A stretch of 64,000 nucleotides of DNA from Congregibacter litoralis KT71 (GCF_000153125.2 NZ_CM002299.1:1116809-1180808), one strand, 5' to 3'; shown: positions 28,719 through 36,185, counted from the first letter of the stretch. Numbers and translations are program-made. Notes: a model not told the origin generated them from the sequence alone.

Positions 28719-28860
28719 GATTCTTCTCCTTTTTTCCCGCTGTGGGAGGGTGAACTCGGGCCATGTACGGGCCTTGCCATGCGGTAGACGCAGTGCGTCT
28801 AAAGTTTTTTTTGAAACGTATGTATGGATGTAACTGCTAATAAAAACTCACGGGAGTCCT
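28719..28860. promoter_or_regulatory. Divergent intergenic region, DUF4331 operon versus ECF sigma
   Basis: These 142 bases must hold the promoters of both the DUF4331 operon and the sigma/anti-sigma pair. A T-run and AAACGTATGTATGGATG occur just before the sigma gene. No confident -35/-10 pair or repeated ECF motif could be picked out by eye. Confidence 0.5.
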
Positions 28861-29406
28861 ATGTCTGAGAGTAATCCGGCCCTTGCGAGGCTCATGTCAC
28901 GAGTCTCCCTGGGCGACCGGGGGGCGTTTCAGAGTCTCTACGAAGAAACCTCGCCCCACATCATGGGACTGCTTCAGAGCATGCTGTCCCAGCGGGAACT
29001 GGCCGAGGATGTGCTGCAGGATACTTTTGTGAAAGTGTGGCACCGCGCTGGCGACTACCACCCGGGACGAGGTCAGGTGAATACCTGGATAGCCAGCATT
29101 GCCCGCTACGGCGCCATAGACGCCATCCGTGCAAACAAGGTGCGTCGGGGGAGCGACGACGCCCTGGAATCAATTCCGGATGGCGCCACCCAGGCCCTGG
29201 ATCACATAGCAGGCGATCAGGATGAACAGCGCCTTTACCAGTGTCTGGACACCCTGAGTGCCGACCAGAAGCAATCCATATCCTTGGCCTTCTTTCGCGG
29301 ATACACCCATGACGAACTGGCCAGCCAACTCGCCACCCCCTTGGGGACGGTAAAAGCCTGGGTGCGTAGGGGCCTGAAGAAACTGCGGGAGTGTCTGGAC
29401 CAATGA
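28861..29406 (+). CDS. ECF sigma factor (sigma-70 family)
   Basis: 181 aa. Region 2 spans about residues 15-90 (FQSLYEETSPHIMGLLQSML, DVLQDTFVKVWHRAGDY, NTWIASIARYGAIDAIRANK). Region 4 spans about 125-178 (LSADQKQSISLAFFRGYTHDELASQLATPLGTVKAWVRRGLKKL). It should direct RNA polymerase to a small regulon, most likely including its own operon and the divergent DUF4331 genes. The stop overlaps the anti-sigma ATG (ATGA). Confidence 0.92.
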   Translation: MSESNPALARLMSRVSLGDRGAFQSLYEETSPHIMGLLQSMLSQRELAEDVLQDTFVKVWHRAGDYHPGRGQVNTWIASIARYGAIDAIRANKVRRGSDDALESIPDGATQALDHIAGDQDEQRLYQCLDTLSADQKQSISLAFFRGYTHDELASQLATPLGTVKAWVRRGLKKLRECLDQ

Positions 29407-30107
29407 AATACGACAATCCGGAATTGATCGATCAACTGGCAGCCTCCTATGTATTGGGGACTCTGCGCGGCCCCGCGCGGCGACGCTTTAAGCGGCTCGC
29501 CACGGAGTCGGACTCAGTGCAACAGGCGATCTGGTATTGGGAGAAAAAACTGCTGCCCCTCAGTGAGTCAGCATCAACGCTTGTTCCGCCGAAGTCTGTC
29601 TGGGCGGGTATTGAGGCACGGCTTGGTTTTGTTCCTCCACCGATGGCGGGAAAACAGAACAGCCGTTGGTACTGGCCGGCGCTGAGCGCAGCCCTATCCA
29701 TTGCGGTGTTTGTGCTCTTGGTGCCGTTTTGGAAAGAGCCCGTGTTGAATCGGGACAGTGCAGCGGAGAGGTTGGCCTTTATCCAGGACGACGAACAGCA
29801 ACCTTTGTGGGTGATCACGGTAGACGAGCAGAGCGGACAGCTGTCGTCGATTGCCGTGAATGCGCCGGCCAAAGACGCTGATCGTGTGTTCGAATTATGG
29901 ATGTTGCCGGAGCAGGGACCACCACGCTCCTTTGGCTTGCTGCCGGTGACGGATCAGGGCAGGGGAACGGCGGAGCTCTCTCCTGCACTAATTGCGCTCC
30001 TGAGTCGCGCCCAGGGTCTGGCGGTAAGCCTTGAGCCAACGGGAGGATCACCCACAGGCGTCCCCACGGGTCCCGTGCTGTATTCGGCGCCGGTTATAGG
30101 TCTTTGA
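29403..30107 (+). CDS. Anti-sigma factor, RskA-like
   Basis: 234 aa. The N-terminal helical domain (PELIDQLAASYVLGTLRGPARRRFKRLA) resembles anti-sigma domains without the zinc HxxxCxxC motif. One membrane helix lies at about residues 89-107. The C-terminal periplasmic part carries the RskA-C signature (DADRVFELWMLPEQGPPRSFGLLPV). It should hold the ECF sigma at the membrane until a periplasmic signal frees it. The ATG at 29403 overlaps the sigma stop. Confidence 0.87.
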   Translation: MKYDNPELIDQLAASYVLGTLRGPARRRFKRLATESDSVQQAIWYWEKKLLPLSESASTLVPPKSVWAGIEARLGFVPPPMAGKQNSRWYWPALSAALSIAVFVLLVPFWKEPVLNRDSAAERLAFIQDDEQQPLWVITVDEQSGQLSSIAVNAPAKDADRVFELWMLPEQGPPRSFGLLPVTDQGRGTAELSPALIALLSRAQGLAVSLEPTGGSPTGVPTGPVLYSAPVIGL

Positions 30108-30190
30108 ACGCGTCAAATTGCCAATGACAGAAAGCCAGCTGTGCGCTGGAGTAGTCTACGAACGCGTACTTTCGGTTTCAACTGCCTGCC

Positions 30191-30394
30191 TTAGCGGGTG
30201 AGAGCAGTGGCCTCTTCCACCGGCACCGGGGTGTGCTGACCGGAGCGAAATCCCCAGAGCATACACAGAGCTAAGCCCAGCCAAAAGGCAATACTGAGTT
30301 GTTCCGTAGTGACGGGTGCGGTCATGACAACACCCAACAGAATCACAGCTGACACATAAAGGAAGTACGCTTTCAGGAAACCAGGTAGGCGCAT
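30191..30394 (-). CDS. Small membrane protein, second integron cassette
   Basis: 67 aa with two hydrophobic segments (about residues 7-28 and 33-48) and a polar tail. No family recognised. Its ATG lies only 9 bases after the GTTAGGC end of the attC-like site, the usual place for a cassette gene, and it runs in the same direction as the DUF3024 cassette. No attC-like site was found after its stop, so it may now be fixed next to the anti-sigma gene. Confidence 0.55.
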   Translation of the reverse strand: MRLPGFLKAYFLYVSAVILLGVVMTAPVTTEQLSIAFWLGLALCMLWGFRSGQHTPVPVEEATALTR

Positions 30395-30403
30395 GGGGCT
30401 GCC

Positions 30404-30482
30404 GCCTAACGCTTCAATTTGCGGCGAGCATCAGCGAGTCCGGCAGCCGAAGGCTGCGAACAACATTGACTTGTTATTGGGC
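30404..30482 (-). other. attC-like integron recombination site
   Basis: Read on the minus strand, the 79 bases start with GCCCAATAACAAGTCAAT and end with ATTGAAGCGTTAGGC. The last 7 bases fit the R' core consensus GTTRRRY. The outer ends are imperfect inverted repeats (CAAT/ATTG for the L boxes, GCCC..AAC/GTTAGGC for the R boxes). The centre holds a perfect 6-bp hairpin, GCAGCC/GGCTGC, with a 3-base loop. It lies between two minus-strand genes, directly after the stop of one and before the start of the next, as in cassette arrays. Confidence 0.78.
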
Positions 30483-30830
30483 CTAACCGCGAAAGCATGC
30501 TAATGCATCCTCGGAAACAACAGACAGAAATTCTTCGAGGCTGGCCACCTCGGGCACAGGATCATAGCGGTGCCACTTCAGGTCTTGGCGAAGCCAGTAG
30601 ATCTTCCAAGATCGAGTCTTTTTCACGAAAGTTGTCTTCGCGAAACCGTGCTCCAAAATCTCGCTAGGATTATCCCAGCGAGGGCGAATTTCAAAAAACT
30701 CGATACTTTGGTTAGATATACGAAAACCAATGTCTAATTGTGATCGAATATGAGCCGGAGGCCTATGAGCATCGATATACTCAGATGCCAATTTCTCAAC
30801 ACGCTTCGATTCAAACTCACTCAGAGCCAT
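30483..30830 (-). CDS. DUF3024 family protein, first integron cassette
   Basis: 115 aa. MALSEFESKRVEKLASEYIDAHRPP, the hallmark FFEIRPRWDNPSEILEHGFAKTTFV and WKIYWLRQDLKWHRYDPVPEV place it in DUF3024, which to my knowledge often turns up as integron cassette genes. Function unknown; small and soluble. GGAG sits 7 bases before the ATG. The TAG stop directly adjoins the attC-like site. The gene is clearly more AT-rich than the flanking chromosome. Confidence 0.85.
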   Translation of the reverse strand: MALSEFESKRVEKLASEYIDAHRPPAHIRSQLDIGFRISNQSIEFFEIRPRWDNPSEILEHGFAKTTFVKKTRSWKIYWLRQDLKWHRYDPVPEVASLEEFLSVVSEDALACFRG

Positions 30831-30915
30831 GTACGAACTCCGAATAGGCCCTATAACAGCTAATTAGAAAGCACGAAGCCATATACGCATTAAAGCTTGG
30901 TCTCACAAAACGCAT
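30817..30915 (-). CDS. Possible 32-codon leader ORF across the attI/cassette junction
   Basis: An open frame starts at an ATG with GGAG 10 bases upstream, encodes MRFVRPSFNAYMASCFLISC and then a short polar tail, and stops 14 bases inside the DUF3024 gene. By position it resembles the short ORF-11/ORF-17 of attI1, which boost translation of the first cassette. Coding capacity is unproven and the length is compatible with chance. Confidence 0.25.
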   Translation of the reverse strand: MRFVRPSFNAYMASCFLISCYRAYSEFVHGSE

Positions 30916-30985
30916 GGTATCCACACTCCGCAAATCCCCATTAAGGCAACAGCTTACGGCAATACAAGCAAATGGACACCTGCTG
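30848..30985 (-). other. Probable attI region and junction with first cassette
   Basis: On the minus strand GTTATAGGGC (30857 to 30848) differs by one base from GTTATTGGGC, the opposite-strand reading of the R'' end of the attC-like site. The DUF3024 ATG follows after 17 bases, the usual spacing for a cassette start. attI should therefore lie just to the right, between here and intI. The core does not fit GTTRRRY perfectly, so the exact crossover point is uncertain. Otherwise 30831-31110 holds no convincing gene. Confidence 0.4.
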
Positions 30986-31114
30986 ATTAACTAGCAACGT
31001 GCAATCTTCAGGTTTACGTTTGCTCCCTCTGTTCACGGTGCGGACTCTTGCTAAATCAATTAGTTGGACATCGATTTACGCGGTAAGCATGCGGATAGCA
31101 GCTGCATTTGATGA

Positions 31115-31161
31115 TTGACCCTGTCCTACAGCGCTTCTACTGTTTTTGAACGACGCTGTAG
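31115..31161 (+). promoter_or_regulatory. Candidate intI promoter with overlapping inverted repeat
   Basis: TTGACC (31115-31120), a 17-base spacer and TACTGT (31138-31143) form a plausible sigma-70 promoter 29 bases before the intI ATG. CTACAGCG (31126-31133) and CGCTGTAG (31154-31161) form an 8-bp inverted repeat across the -10. It is not the LexA box CTGT-N8-ACAG known before other intI genes; its role as an operator or RNA hairpin is open. Confidence 0.45.
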
Positions 31162-31171
31162 AGAGCACACT

Positions 31172-32164
31172 ATGGATGACGTTCGACACGGAATTCCCGA
31201 GTACCCAACCAGATTTCTTGACCAACTGCGGCAACACATCCGAAGCACGGGTCTGGCGTATCGTACAGAGCAAACCTATGTTCATTGGGTAAGGCGCTAC
31301 ATTCTGTTTCACAAAAAACAGCATCCCGGATCTTTAGGCGCGAAGCACATTGAACAATTTTTAAATCATCTAACGGTTCGTAGCTGCTCGGTAAGTACTC
31401 AGCGCGTAGCTTTAAATGCGCTAGTTTATCTGTATAGAAAGTTTTTGGCCGTCGATGTAGGAGATCTGGAATTCAAGCCCGCCCGAGCGAACCGGCGCTT
31501 ACCAGTCGTGTACAGCAGAAGCGAGGTCGCGGCTATTCTCAGTAAGCTCAAGGGAGTGCATCGCCTTATGGTCGCACTCATGTACGGCAGTGGAATGCGC
31601 AGCGCTGAGCTACTGTCACTACGTGTCAAAGACATAGATTTTGACAGCAATAATATTATTGTAAGGTCTGGTAAGGGAAATAAGGATCGGTCAACTATGC
31701 TGCCACAGCGTCTTGTTCCTGCGCTCAAGCGGCAGATCTGCACTGTTGAGCTGCTGCACGCACAGGACTTGGCAGATGGCTTTGGAGCGGTTTATTTACC
31801 CGACGCACTAGAGCGTAAATACCCTAACGCAGCAGAAGAGACGGCATGGCAATTTCTCTTTCCCGCATCGCGAATCGGTAGGGACCCGCGATCTGGCGTT
31901 CTTCGGCGACATCACCTGCACCCAACGGCACTTACTCGCCAGATACGTCGGGCCGTTCGAAATGCGGGAATTCATAAGCCTGCTCGATCACACAGCTTTC
32001 GCCACAGTTTTGCTACGCATTTATTGGAAGACGGCTACGATCTTCGCACGATCCAGGAGTTGCTGGGTCATAGCGATATAACAACTACCGAAATCTATAC
32101 GCACGTGGTTAATCGTGGGGGTAGGGGTGTTGTGAGTCCGACGGATGCTTTGCATAGCCTTTAG
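31172..32164 (+). CDS. intI: Integron integrase IntI (tyrosine recombinase)
   Basis: 330 aa. The N-terminal SAM-like core-binding domain (about 12-95) has YRTEQTYVHWVRRYILFH. The catalytic domain has R143 (GSGMRSAELL), H274 and R277 (HSFRHSFATHLL), H300 (LLGHSD) and the nucleophile Y309 (EIYTH). The decisive feature is the extra segment at about 209-250, with LERKYPNA, WQFLFPAS and DPRSGVLRRHHLH. It is found only in integron integrases and absent from XerCD or phage integrases. It faces away from two cassettes, the normal integron layout. An ISL3-type element begins 86 bases downstream. Confidence 0.93.
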   Translation: MDDVRHGIPEYPTRFLDQLRQHIRSTGLAYRTEQTYVHWVRRYILFHKKQHPGSLGAKHIEQFLNHLTVRSCSVSTQRVALNALVYLYRKFLAVDVGDLEFKPARANRRLPVVYSRSEVAAILSKLKGVHRLMVALMYGSGMRSAELLSLRVKDIDFDSNNIIVRSGKGNKDRSTMLPQRLVPALKRQICTVELLHAQDLADGFGAVYLPDALERKYPNAAEETAWQFLFPASRIGRDPRSGVLRRHHLHPTALTRQIRRAVRNAGIHKPARSHSFRHSFATHLLEDGYDLRTIQELLGHSDITTTEIYTHVVNRGGRGVVSPTDALHSL

Positions 32165-32250
32165 GTCAGGTATTTACGGTGTGCCGGTTAGGGAGTTGCA
32201 TCTCACTGGCTTCGCCAGTTCGACAGACCTCGCTGGCTCTTCATCATTAA

Positions 32251-33523
32251 CGGGGGACACCGGGGATCATTAAACTGAATTTGCGAAGTCCGTTTAATGA
32301 GGAAACCCCCGATGTCCCACGCAGGAAATATATTAGGCCTTCCCGAGCTGGAGGTCGAACGTGTTGATCGCAACGATTCGATCGAGGTCTATGCCAGGCC
32401 AAAGCGCCGCCCATCGTGCATCCACTGCCAGCATCCCAAAGTCAGGATTAAAGCGACCCACGAGCGCACGTTAAAACACACACGCCAGGGCAACCAGGTG
32501 ATGACGCTGCACCTGAAGACGCCCAAGTATCACTGCCCACAATGTGGTCGCTACTTTCGTCACCGGTTTCAGGGCGTCAGGCCCCGCTATCGATCGTCGG
32601 ACGCCTTCCGTCTTGAAGTATTCGAGGCCCATGACGGCGGCGTGACGCAGCGTAAGCTCGCGAGAACACACGACATGAGCCCGGCAACCGTCGAGCGCTG
32701 GTATCAAGGTCAGTGCCGACTGCGACTATCTGAGATGTCTAATCGGCCCTGCCCCCGTGTGCTGGGTATCGACGAGCACTTCTTTAGCCGCAAGCGCGGC
32801 TACGCCACCACGATGGTGGATCTAAAGAACCACAAGGTCTTCGATGTGGTGCTGGGACGCTCAGAACTGAGTTTGAGACGTTATTTAAGGGCATTACCGG
32901 GTAAAGAGAACGTCCAGGTTGTCGTCATGGACTTGTCGGAAACCTACCGCAGCATTGTGCGCCGGTACTTTCCTAACGCCACGATTGTTGCCGATCGATT
33001 CCACGTCATTCGACTGGTTAATCAGCATCTGCTCAAAGCCTGGCAGGGCTACGATCCCGAGGGGCGCAAGCATCGCGGGCTGGTCAGCCTGATGCGACGC
33101 CACCAATGGCGTCTTACGGATGAGCAAAGAGAGAACCTTGGCCGATATCTGGATGACTATCCCGTGCTCAAGGCGCTGTATGCGGCCAAGCAGCAGCTCA
33201 ATCGACTGCTGCTACTCAGATCTCTGAATCGTAAAAAAGCCAAGCAGCTGCTGCCGCAACTGCTCTCGTTGATTGAAGACTTGGCGGCGAGCCCCCTTCA
33301 TCGATTGGCCAGAACACTGAAGTCTTGGCTGGAACCCATCGTTAGCATGTGGCGGTTTACCAAGACGAACGGCATCACCGAGGGCTTCCATAACAAGATG
33401 GAAATGATGTCCAGGCGAGCCTATGGATTCAGAAACTTTGAAAACTATCGACTGCGGGTCTTAACCCACTGTGGATGGGATGGCATTATCAACCGAGTTT
33501 AATGAAAACCGGTGTATCCCCCG
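32251..33523 (+). mobile_element. ISL3-family insertion sequence
   Basis: A single transposase gene is framed by imperfect terminal inverted repeats. The left end reads CGGGGGACACCGGGGATCAT; the right end, on the other strand, reads CGGGGGATACACCGGTTTTC; both continue with ATTAAACT. Both ends are flanked by TTAA, but no longer target duplication could be identified. It lies between intI and ssrA. Confidence 0.8.
32312..33502 (+). CDS. ISL3-family transposase
   Basis: 396 aa from the ATG at 32312 (preceded by GAGGA); an ATG 15 bases upstream is possible. An N-terminal zinc-ribbon (CIHCQHPK and YHCPQCGRYFRHR) and a helix-turn-helix (VTQRKLARTHDMSPATVERW) precede the DDE domain. The domain carries VLGIDEHFFSRKRGYATTMVDL, VVMDLSETYRSIVRRYFPNA, ADRFHVIRLVNQ and TNGITEGFHNKMEMMSRRAYGF. 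The frame is intact, so the element may be active. Confidence 0.92.
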   Translation: MSHAGNILGLPELEVERVDRNDSIEVYARPKRRPSCIHCQHPKVRIKATHERTLKHTRQGNQVMTLHLKTPKYHCPQCGRYFRHRFQGVRPRYRSSDAFRLEVFEAHDGGVTQRKLARTHDMSPATVERWYQGQCRLRLSEMSNRPCPRVLGIDEHFFSRKRGYATTMVDLKNHKVFDVVLGRSELSLRRYLRALPGKENVQVVVMDLSETYRSIVRRYFPNATIVADRFHVIRLVNQHLLKAWQGYDPEGRKHRGLVSLMRRHQWRLTDEQRENLGRYLDDYPVLKALYAAKQQLNRLLLLRSLNRKKAKQLLPQLLSLIEDLAASPLHRLARTLKSWLEPIVSMWRFTKTNGITEGFHNKMEMMSRRAYGFRNFENYRLRVLTHCGWDGIINRV

Positions 33524-33598
33524 TTAAGTGGGTAGAGCCACCTCGCTACGCTCGGCCACCCGCGCCCTTTGGGCGCGGCTTCAGCTGTCACAGCCGCT

Positions 33599-33645
33599 AA
33601 AAACCAAAAAAGGGTCACTCTTGCGAGCGACCCTTTTTTGGTTTT
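33599..33645 (-). terminator. Rho-independent terminator of ssrA
   Basis: Directly after the tmRNA 3' end, read on the minus strand, AAAAAAGGGTC is followed by an inner GCTC/GAGT stem and then GACCCTTTTTT. The A- and T-flanks make it work in both directions. Confidence 0.85.
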
Positions 33646-34036
33646 TGGTGGAGGCGGCGGGAGTTGAACCCGCGTCCGCCAGCACTCTGCCTTTGGCTCT
33701 ACATGCTTAGATCCCGTTGATTAGTCTAGCCGCACACAGCCCAACGGGCAGGACGTGATTGGCGATCTCCGTAAATGTTTAGCAGCGCGGCCCGGAGCCT
33801 GCTTTGCTGCGATCCAGTTCTATATGACAGTCAGTAACGCGGGGCTGGAACCTTGCTAAAGACCGCTAGGGCCGAAGCCACTAGATGAAGTATTGATGAC
33901 TGCTTACGCAGCCAGCGCTACCTCGTAGTTGTCGTCATTGGCAACTAATAGTTTGCAGCTTTGGATTTACGTGATTGGCCACCATCACGGCATGCACCGC
34001 AGGTTTTGTTACCGTCGTCGAATCCGTAACGCCCCC
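33646..34036 (-). ncRNA. ssrA: Transfer-messenger RNA (tmRNA)
   Basis: 391 bases. The 5' end GGGGGCG pairs with CGCCTCC before the encoded CCA, giving a 7-bp acceptor stem. The T arm reads GGGTTCAACTCCC. The tag reading frame runs from 33942 down to 33904 and encodes ANDDNYEVALAA plus stop. With SmpB, whose gene is at 39766-40248, it rescues stalled ribosomes and marks the unfinished protein for proteolysis. The 3' end of ssrA is a common integration site for islands, and the integron/IS region lies on that side. Confidence 0.95.
33904..33942 (-). other. tmRNA proteolysis tag reading frame
   Basis: The resume codon GCC is followed by codons for NDDNYEVALAA and TAA. The end ALAA is the normal recognition signal for ClpXP and ClpAP. 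Confidence 0.93.
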
Positions 34037-34166
34037 AAGTGAACTCGCGATTTTAGCATAAAACGCCTTCTCGCACCGTGCGGCGTGTAAATGCGACATT
34101 TGACAGCGCTGCAGATCTGCCCAAGGCTGTAAAGATCGACGGACATTCACTCCCAAGGAGCGCGCT

Positions 34167-34574
34167 ATGGACGGTGTATCGATCAATTGGTTTGCAGTGC
34201 TGGCGGCGGCTTTTGCAGGCTTTGTCGTGGGTGGCTTGTGGTATTCACCGCTACTCTTCGGCAATCTCTGGATGCGCGTTGCGGGCGTGTCCGAAGAGCA
34301 AGTGGCTCAGGGCAACAAGGCCAGGATCTTTGGTTTTACGCTGATTTTCCTGTTGATTATGAGTGTCTGTCTGGCGATGTTTTTAGCGACGCCGGACATC
34401 ACTTTGCAAAAAGGCGCCCTGTATGGGTTTCTGACAGGCTTTGGCTGGATCTTCTTCGCCATTGGCGTGGTGGCCTTGTTCGAGTTGCGCTCCTGGTCCT
34501 ACATCTTGATTAACGGCGGCTACTGGGTAGTGACCATGACGCTGATGGGGGCGATATTGGGGGCTTGGAAGTAG
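34167..34574 (+). CDS. DUF1761 family membrane protein
   Basis: 135 aa with four membrane helices. INWFAVLAAAFAGFVVGGLWYSPLLFGNLWM is the standard DUF1761 N-terminus, with the GGLWYSPLLFG motif. Function unknown. It is monocistronic, about 130 bases beyond the 5' end of ssrA and divergent from it. Confidence 0.85.
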   Translation: MDGVSINWFAVLAAAFAGFVVGGLWYSPLLFGNLWMRVAGVSEEQVAQGNKARIFGFTLIFLLIMSVCLAMFLATPDITLQKGALYGFLTGFGWIFFAIGVVALFELRSWSYILINGGYWVVTMTLMGAILGAWK

Positions 34575-34583
34575 CTTCGGGAT

Positions 34584-35180
34584 CTACCAGCCGCGACGAT
34601 TGGCGAGATAGGTCTTTTCGGCAGCTGTACTGACCCTCCCCAGGTCCGCGTTTCGACTCGGGTAACGACCGAATTCTTCGATGACCTTCTGGTGCGCTCG
34701 CGCGTAGCGAAGCGCTTCCTCGTTGCCCAGGGCCTCAAAAAGCGCGATCCCCGCTTTGTGGACCGCAGGGGACTCCGAGTGCATGTAGGGCATGTAGCTG
34801 AAGTAGCGCTGGTCCCCTGTCATGCGAAGATCATCGCCCCTCGCCACGGATTCCTGAGCCAGGACCAGGGCCATGCCGTCCTGCGCATAGGCCCGCGAAT
34901 CGCTTCTGAACAGATTTCGGGAGAATTGATCAAGCACGATGATCTCGGCGCAGCGTCCTGCGGGGCTCGAACGCCATTCCCAGCACTCCCCGAGCCTGGC
35001 GCCTTGCAGGGTGGTAAGAAAGCGCTCCCGGCAGAGATCGTCAAATGCGTCCGATTGCTTGAACCAACGCTTGGCCCCGGCTTCACGGAACCAGAAATCG
35101 AGAACAGCGTCGGGACTTTGCACGGTCGGTGGGCCTGGGTATTCCGCTACGCGGTTTCTAACCGACAAACGCCCGTTCAA
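34584..35180 (-). CDS. DUF924 family protein
   Basis: 198 aa as drawn. AVLDFWFREAGAKRWFKQSDAFDDLCRERF, VLDQFSRNLFRSDSRAYAQD and YMPYMHSESPAVHKAGIALF are DUF924 hallmarks. This is an all-alpha TPR-like fold of unknown function. The TTG at 35180 overlaps the fpr end by 23 bases; a GTG at 35123 (giving MQSPDAVLDFWF) is an equally plausible start. The order suggests co-transcription with fpr. Confidence 0.83.
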   Translation of the reverse strand: MNGRLSVRNRVAEYPGPPTVQSPDAVLDFWFREAGAKRWFKQSDAFDDLCRERFLTTLQGARLGECWEWRSSPAGRCAEIIVLDQFSRNLFRSDSRAYAQDGMALVLAQESVARGDDLRMTGDQRYFSYMPYMHSESPAVHKAGIALFEALGNEEALRYARAHQKVIEEFGRYPSRNADLGRVSTAAEKTYLANRRGW

Positions 35181-35931
35181 TCACGTAGTCGCCCGCGGTG
35201 CCCTGATTGGGCGATACCTCAAAACCGCGACGATCCAGGAGTGATGACACATCGTCGAGCATCGCAATGCTGCCGCAGATCATCGCCCGGTCCACCTTGG
35301 GATCAATGGCCGGGATCCCCAGATCAGCCTCCAGCTTACCGCTCTCGAGAAGCTCCGTGATTCGCCCGTTGTTTCTGAACGGCTCCCGCGTGACCGTGGG
35401 ATAGTAGAGCAGTTTTTCCCTGATCTCGTCGCCCAGATACTCATGCTGTGGCAGTTCCTCTACCAGGTAATCGTGATAGGCGAGGTCACTCACCTGGCGC
35501 ACGCCATGCACGAGGACGATTTTTTCGTAACGCTCATAGGCATCGGGGTCGCGAATGATGGACATGAAGGGCGCGAGCCCCGTACCCGTGGCAAACAGAT
35601 AAAGATGCCGACCCGGGCGAAGATCCGTGAGCACCAGCGACCCCACGGGCTTCTTGCCCAACAACACCTCGTCACCCACGTTGATGTGCTGCAAGCGCGA
35701 GGTGAGCAAGCCATCGGCAACCTTGATACTTAAAAACTCGAGTTCTTCCTCGTAATTGGCGCTGGCGATGCTGTAGGCACGCAGGGCCGGCTTACCGTCC
35801 ACTTCCAGGCCCACCATGGTGAAGTGGCCATTTTCGAAGCGAAACTCCGGTGCCCGCTCTGTTTTGAAGCTGAACAGGCGATCGTTCCAGTGCTTAACTT
35901 CAGTGACTTTGGCGGGGGCTACGGCAGCCAT
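35158..35931 (-). CDS. fpr: Ferredoxin-NADP reductase
   Basis: 257 aa. The FAD-binding barrel has ENGHFTMVGLE and RAYSIASANYEEELEFLSIKV, and the NADP domain has FATGTGLAPFMSIIRD and MICGSIAMLDD. Length and the C-terminal YVIERAFVG match bacterial subclass I Fpr. It exchanges electrons between NADPH and ferredoxin or flavodoxin in the cytoplasm, supporting Fe-S assembly and oxidative-stress defence. Confidence 0.92.
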   Translation of the reverse strand: MAAVAPAKVTEVKHWNDRLFSFKTERAPEFRFENGHFTMVGLEVDGKPALRAYSIASANYEEELEFLSIKVADGLLTSRLQHINVGDEVLLGKKPVGSLVLTDLRPGRHLYLFATGTGLAPFMSIIRDPDAYERYEKIVLVHGVRQVSDLAYHDYLVEELPQHEYLGDEIREKLLYYPTVTREPFRNNGRITELLESGKLEADLGIPAIDPKVDRAMICGSIAMLDDVSSLLDRRGFEVSPNQGTAGDYVIERAFVG

Positions 35932-36185
35932 AAATAGTTCCTCACATGCAGTTCCAGCGGTATGTACGTATTGAGCGGCGAATTCTGATCACCTCGGCCC
36001 CGACCTGCAAGAAATCCGCCGCCGTCTTCAAGAACGGTTTTTCCTAACCTTATTCCGCGCGAGTCGAACTTTTGCCTGGTGGACAGCTCTCCTCGCCCTG
36101 CCTAGACTCGGGAAAAGATCGTGGCGCGTACGACCGCGATGCTTTAAAAGATGCTCAATGCTTAGATAAGAATAAGGGTAAAGAC

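Noticed and set aside
31063..31069. GTTGGAC as attI core
   Set aside because: It fits GTTRRRY but lies on the plus strand, pointing toward intI, opposite to the cassette direction.
31115..31171. Earlier TTG start for intI adding 19 residues
   Set aside because: The extension covers the promoter and inverted repeat, has no similarity to IntI N-termini, and the ATG at 31172 starts the normal protein.
32165..32250. Second attC-like site after intI
   Set aside because: GGTTAGGG and a short hairpin occur, but no paired R and L boxes could be set out.
33646..33700. Possible tRNA gene (T arm GGGTTCAACTCCC with encoded CCA)
   Set aside because: It is the 3' half of the tRNA-like part of tmRNA; the partner strand is at 34036 and a tag frame lies between.
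33528..33710. Plus-strand ORF between the IS and ssrA
   Set aside because: It runs through the terminator and the 3' end of tmRNA; no family similarity.
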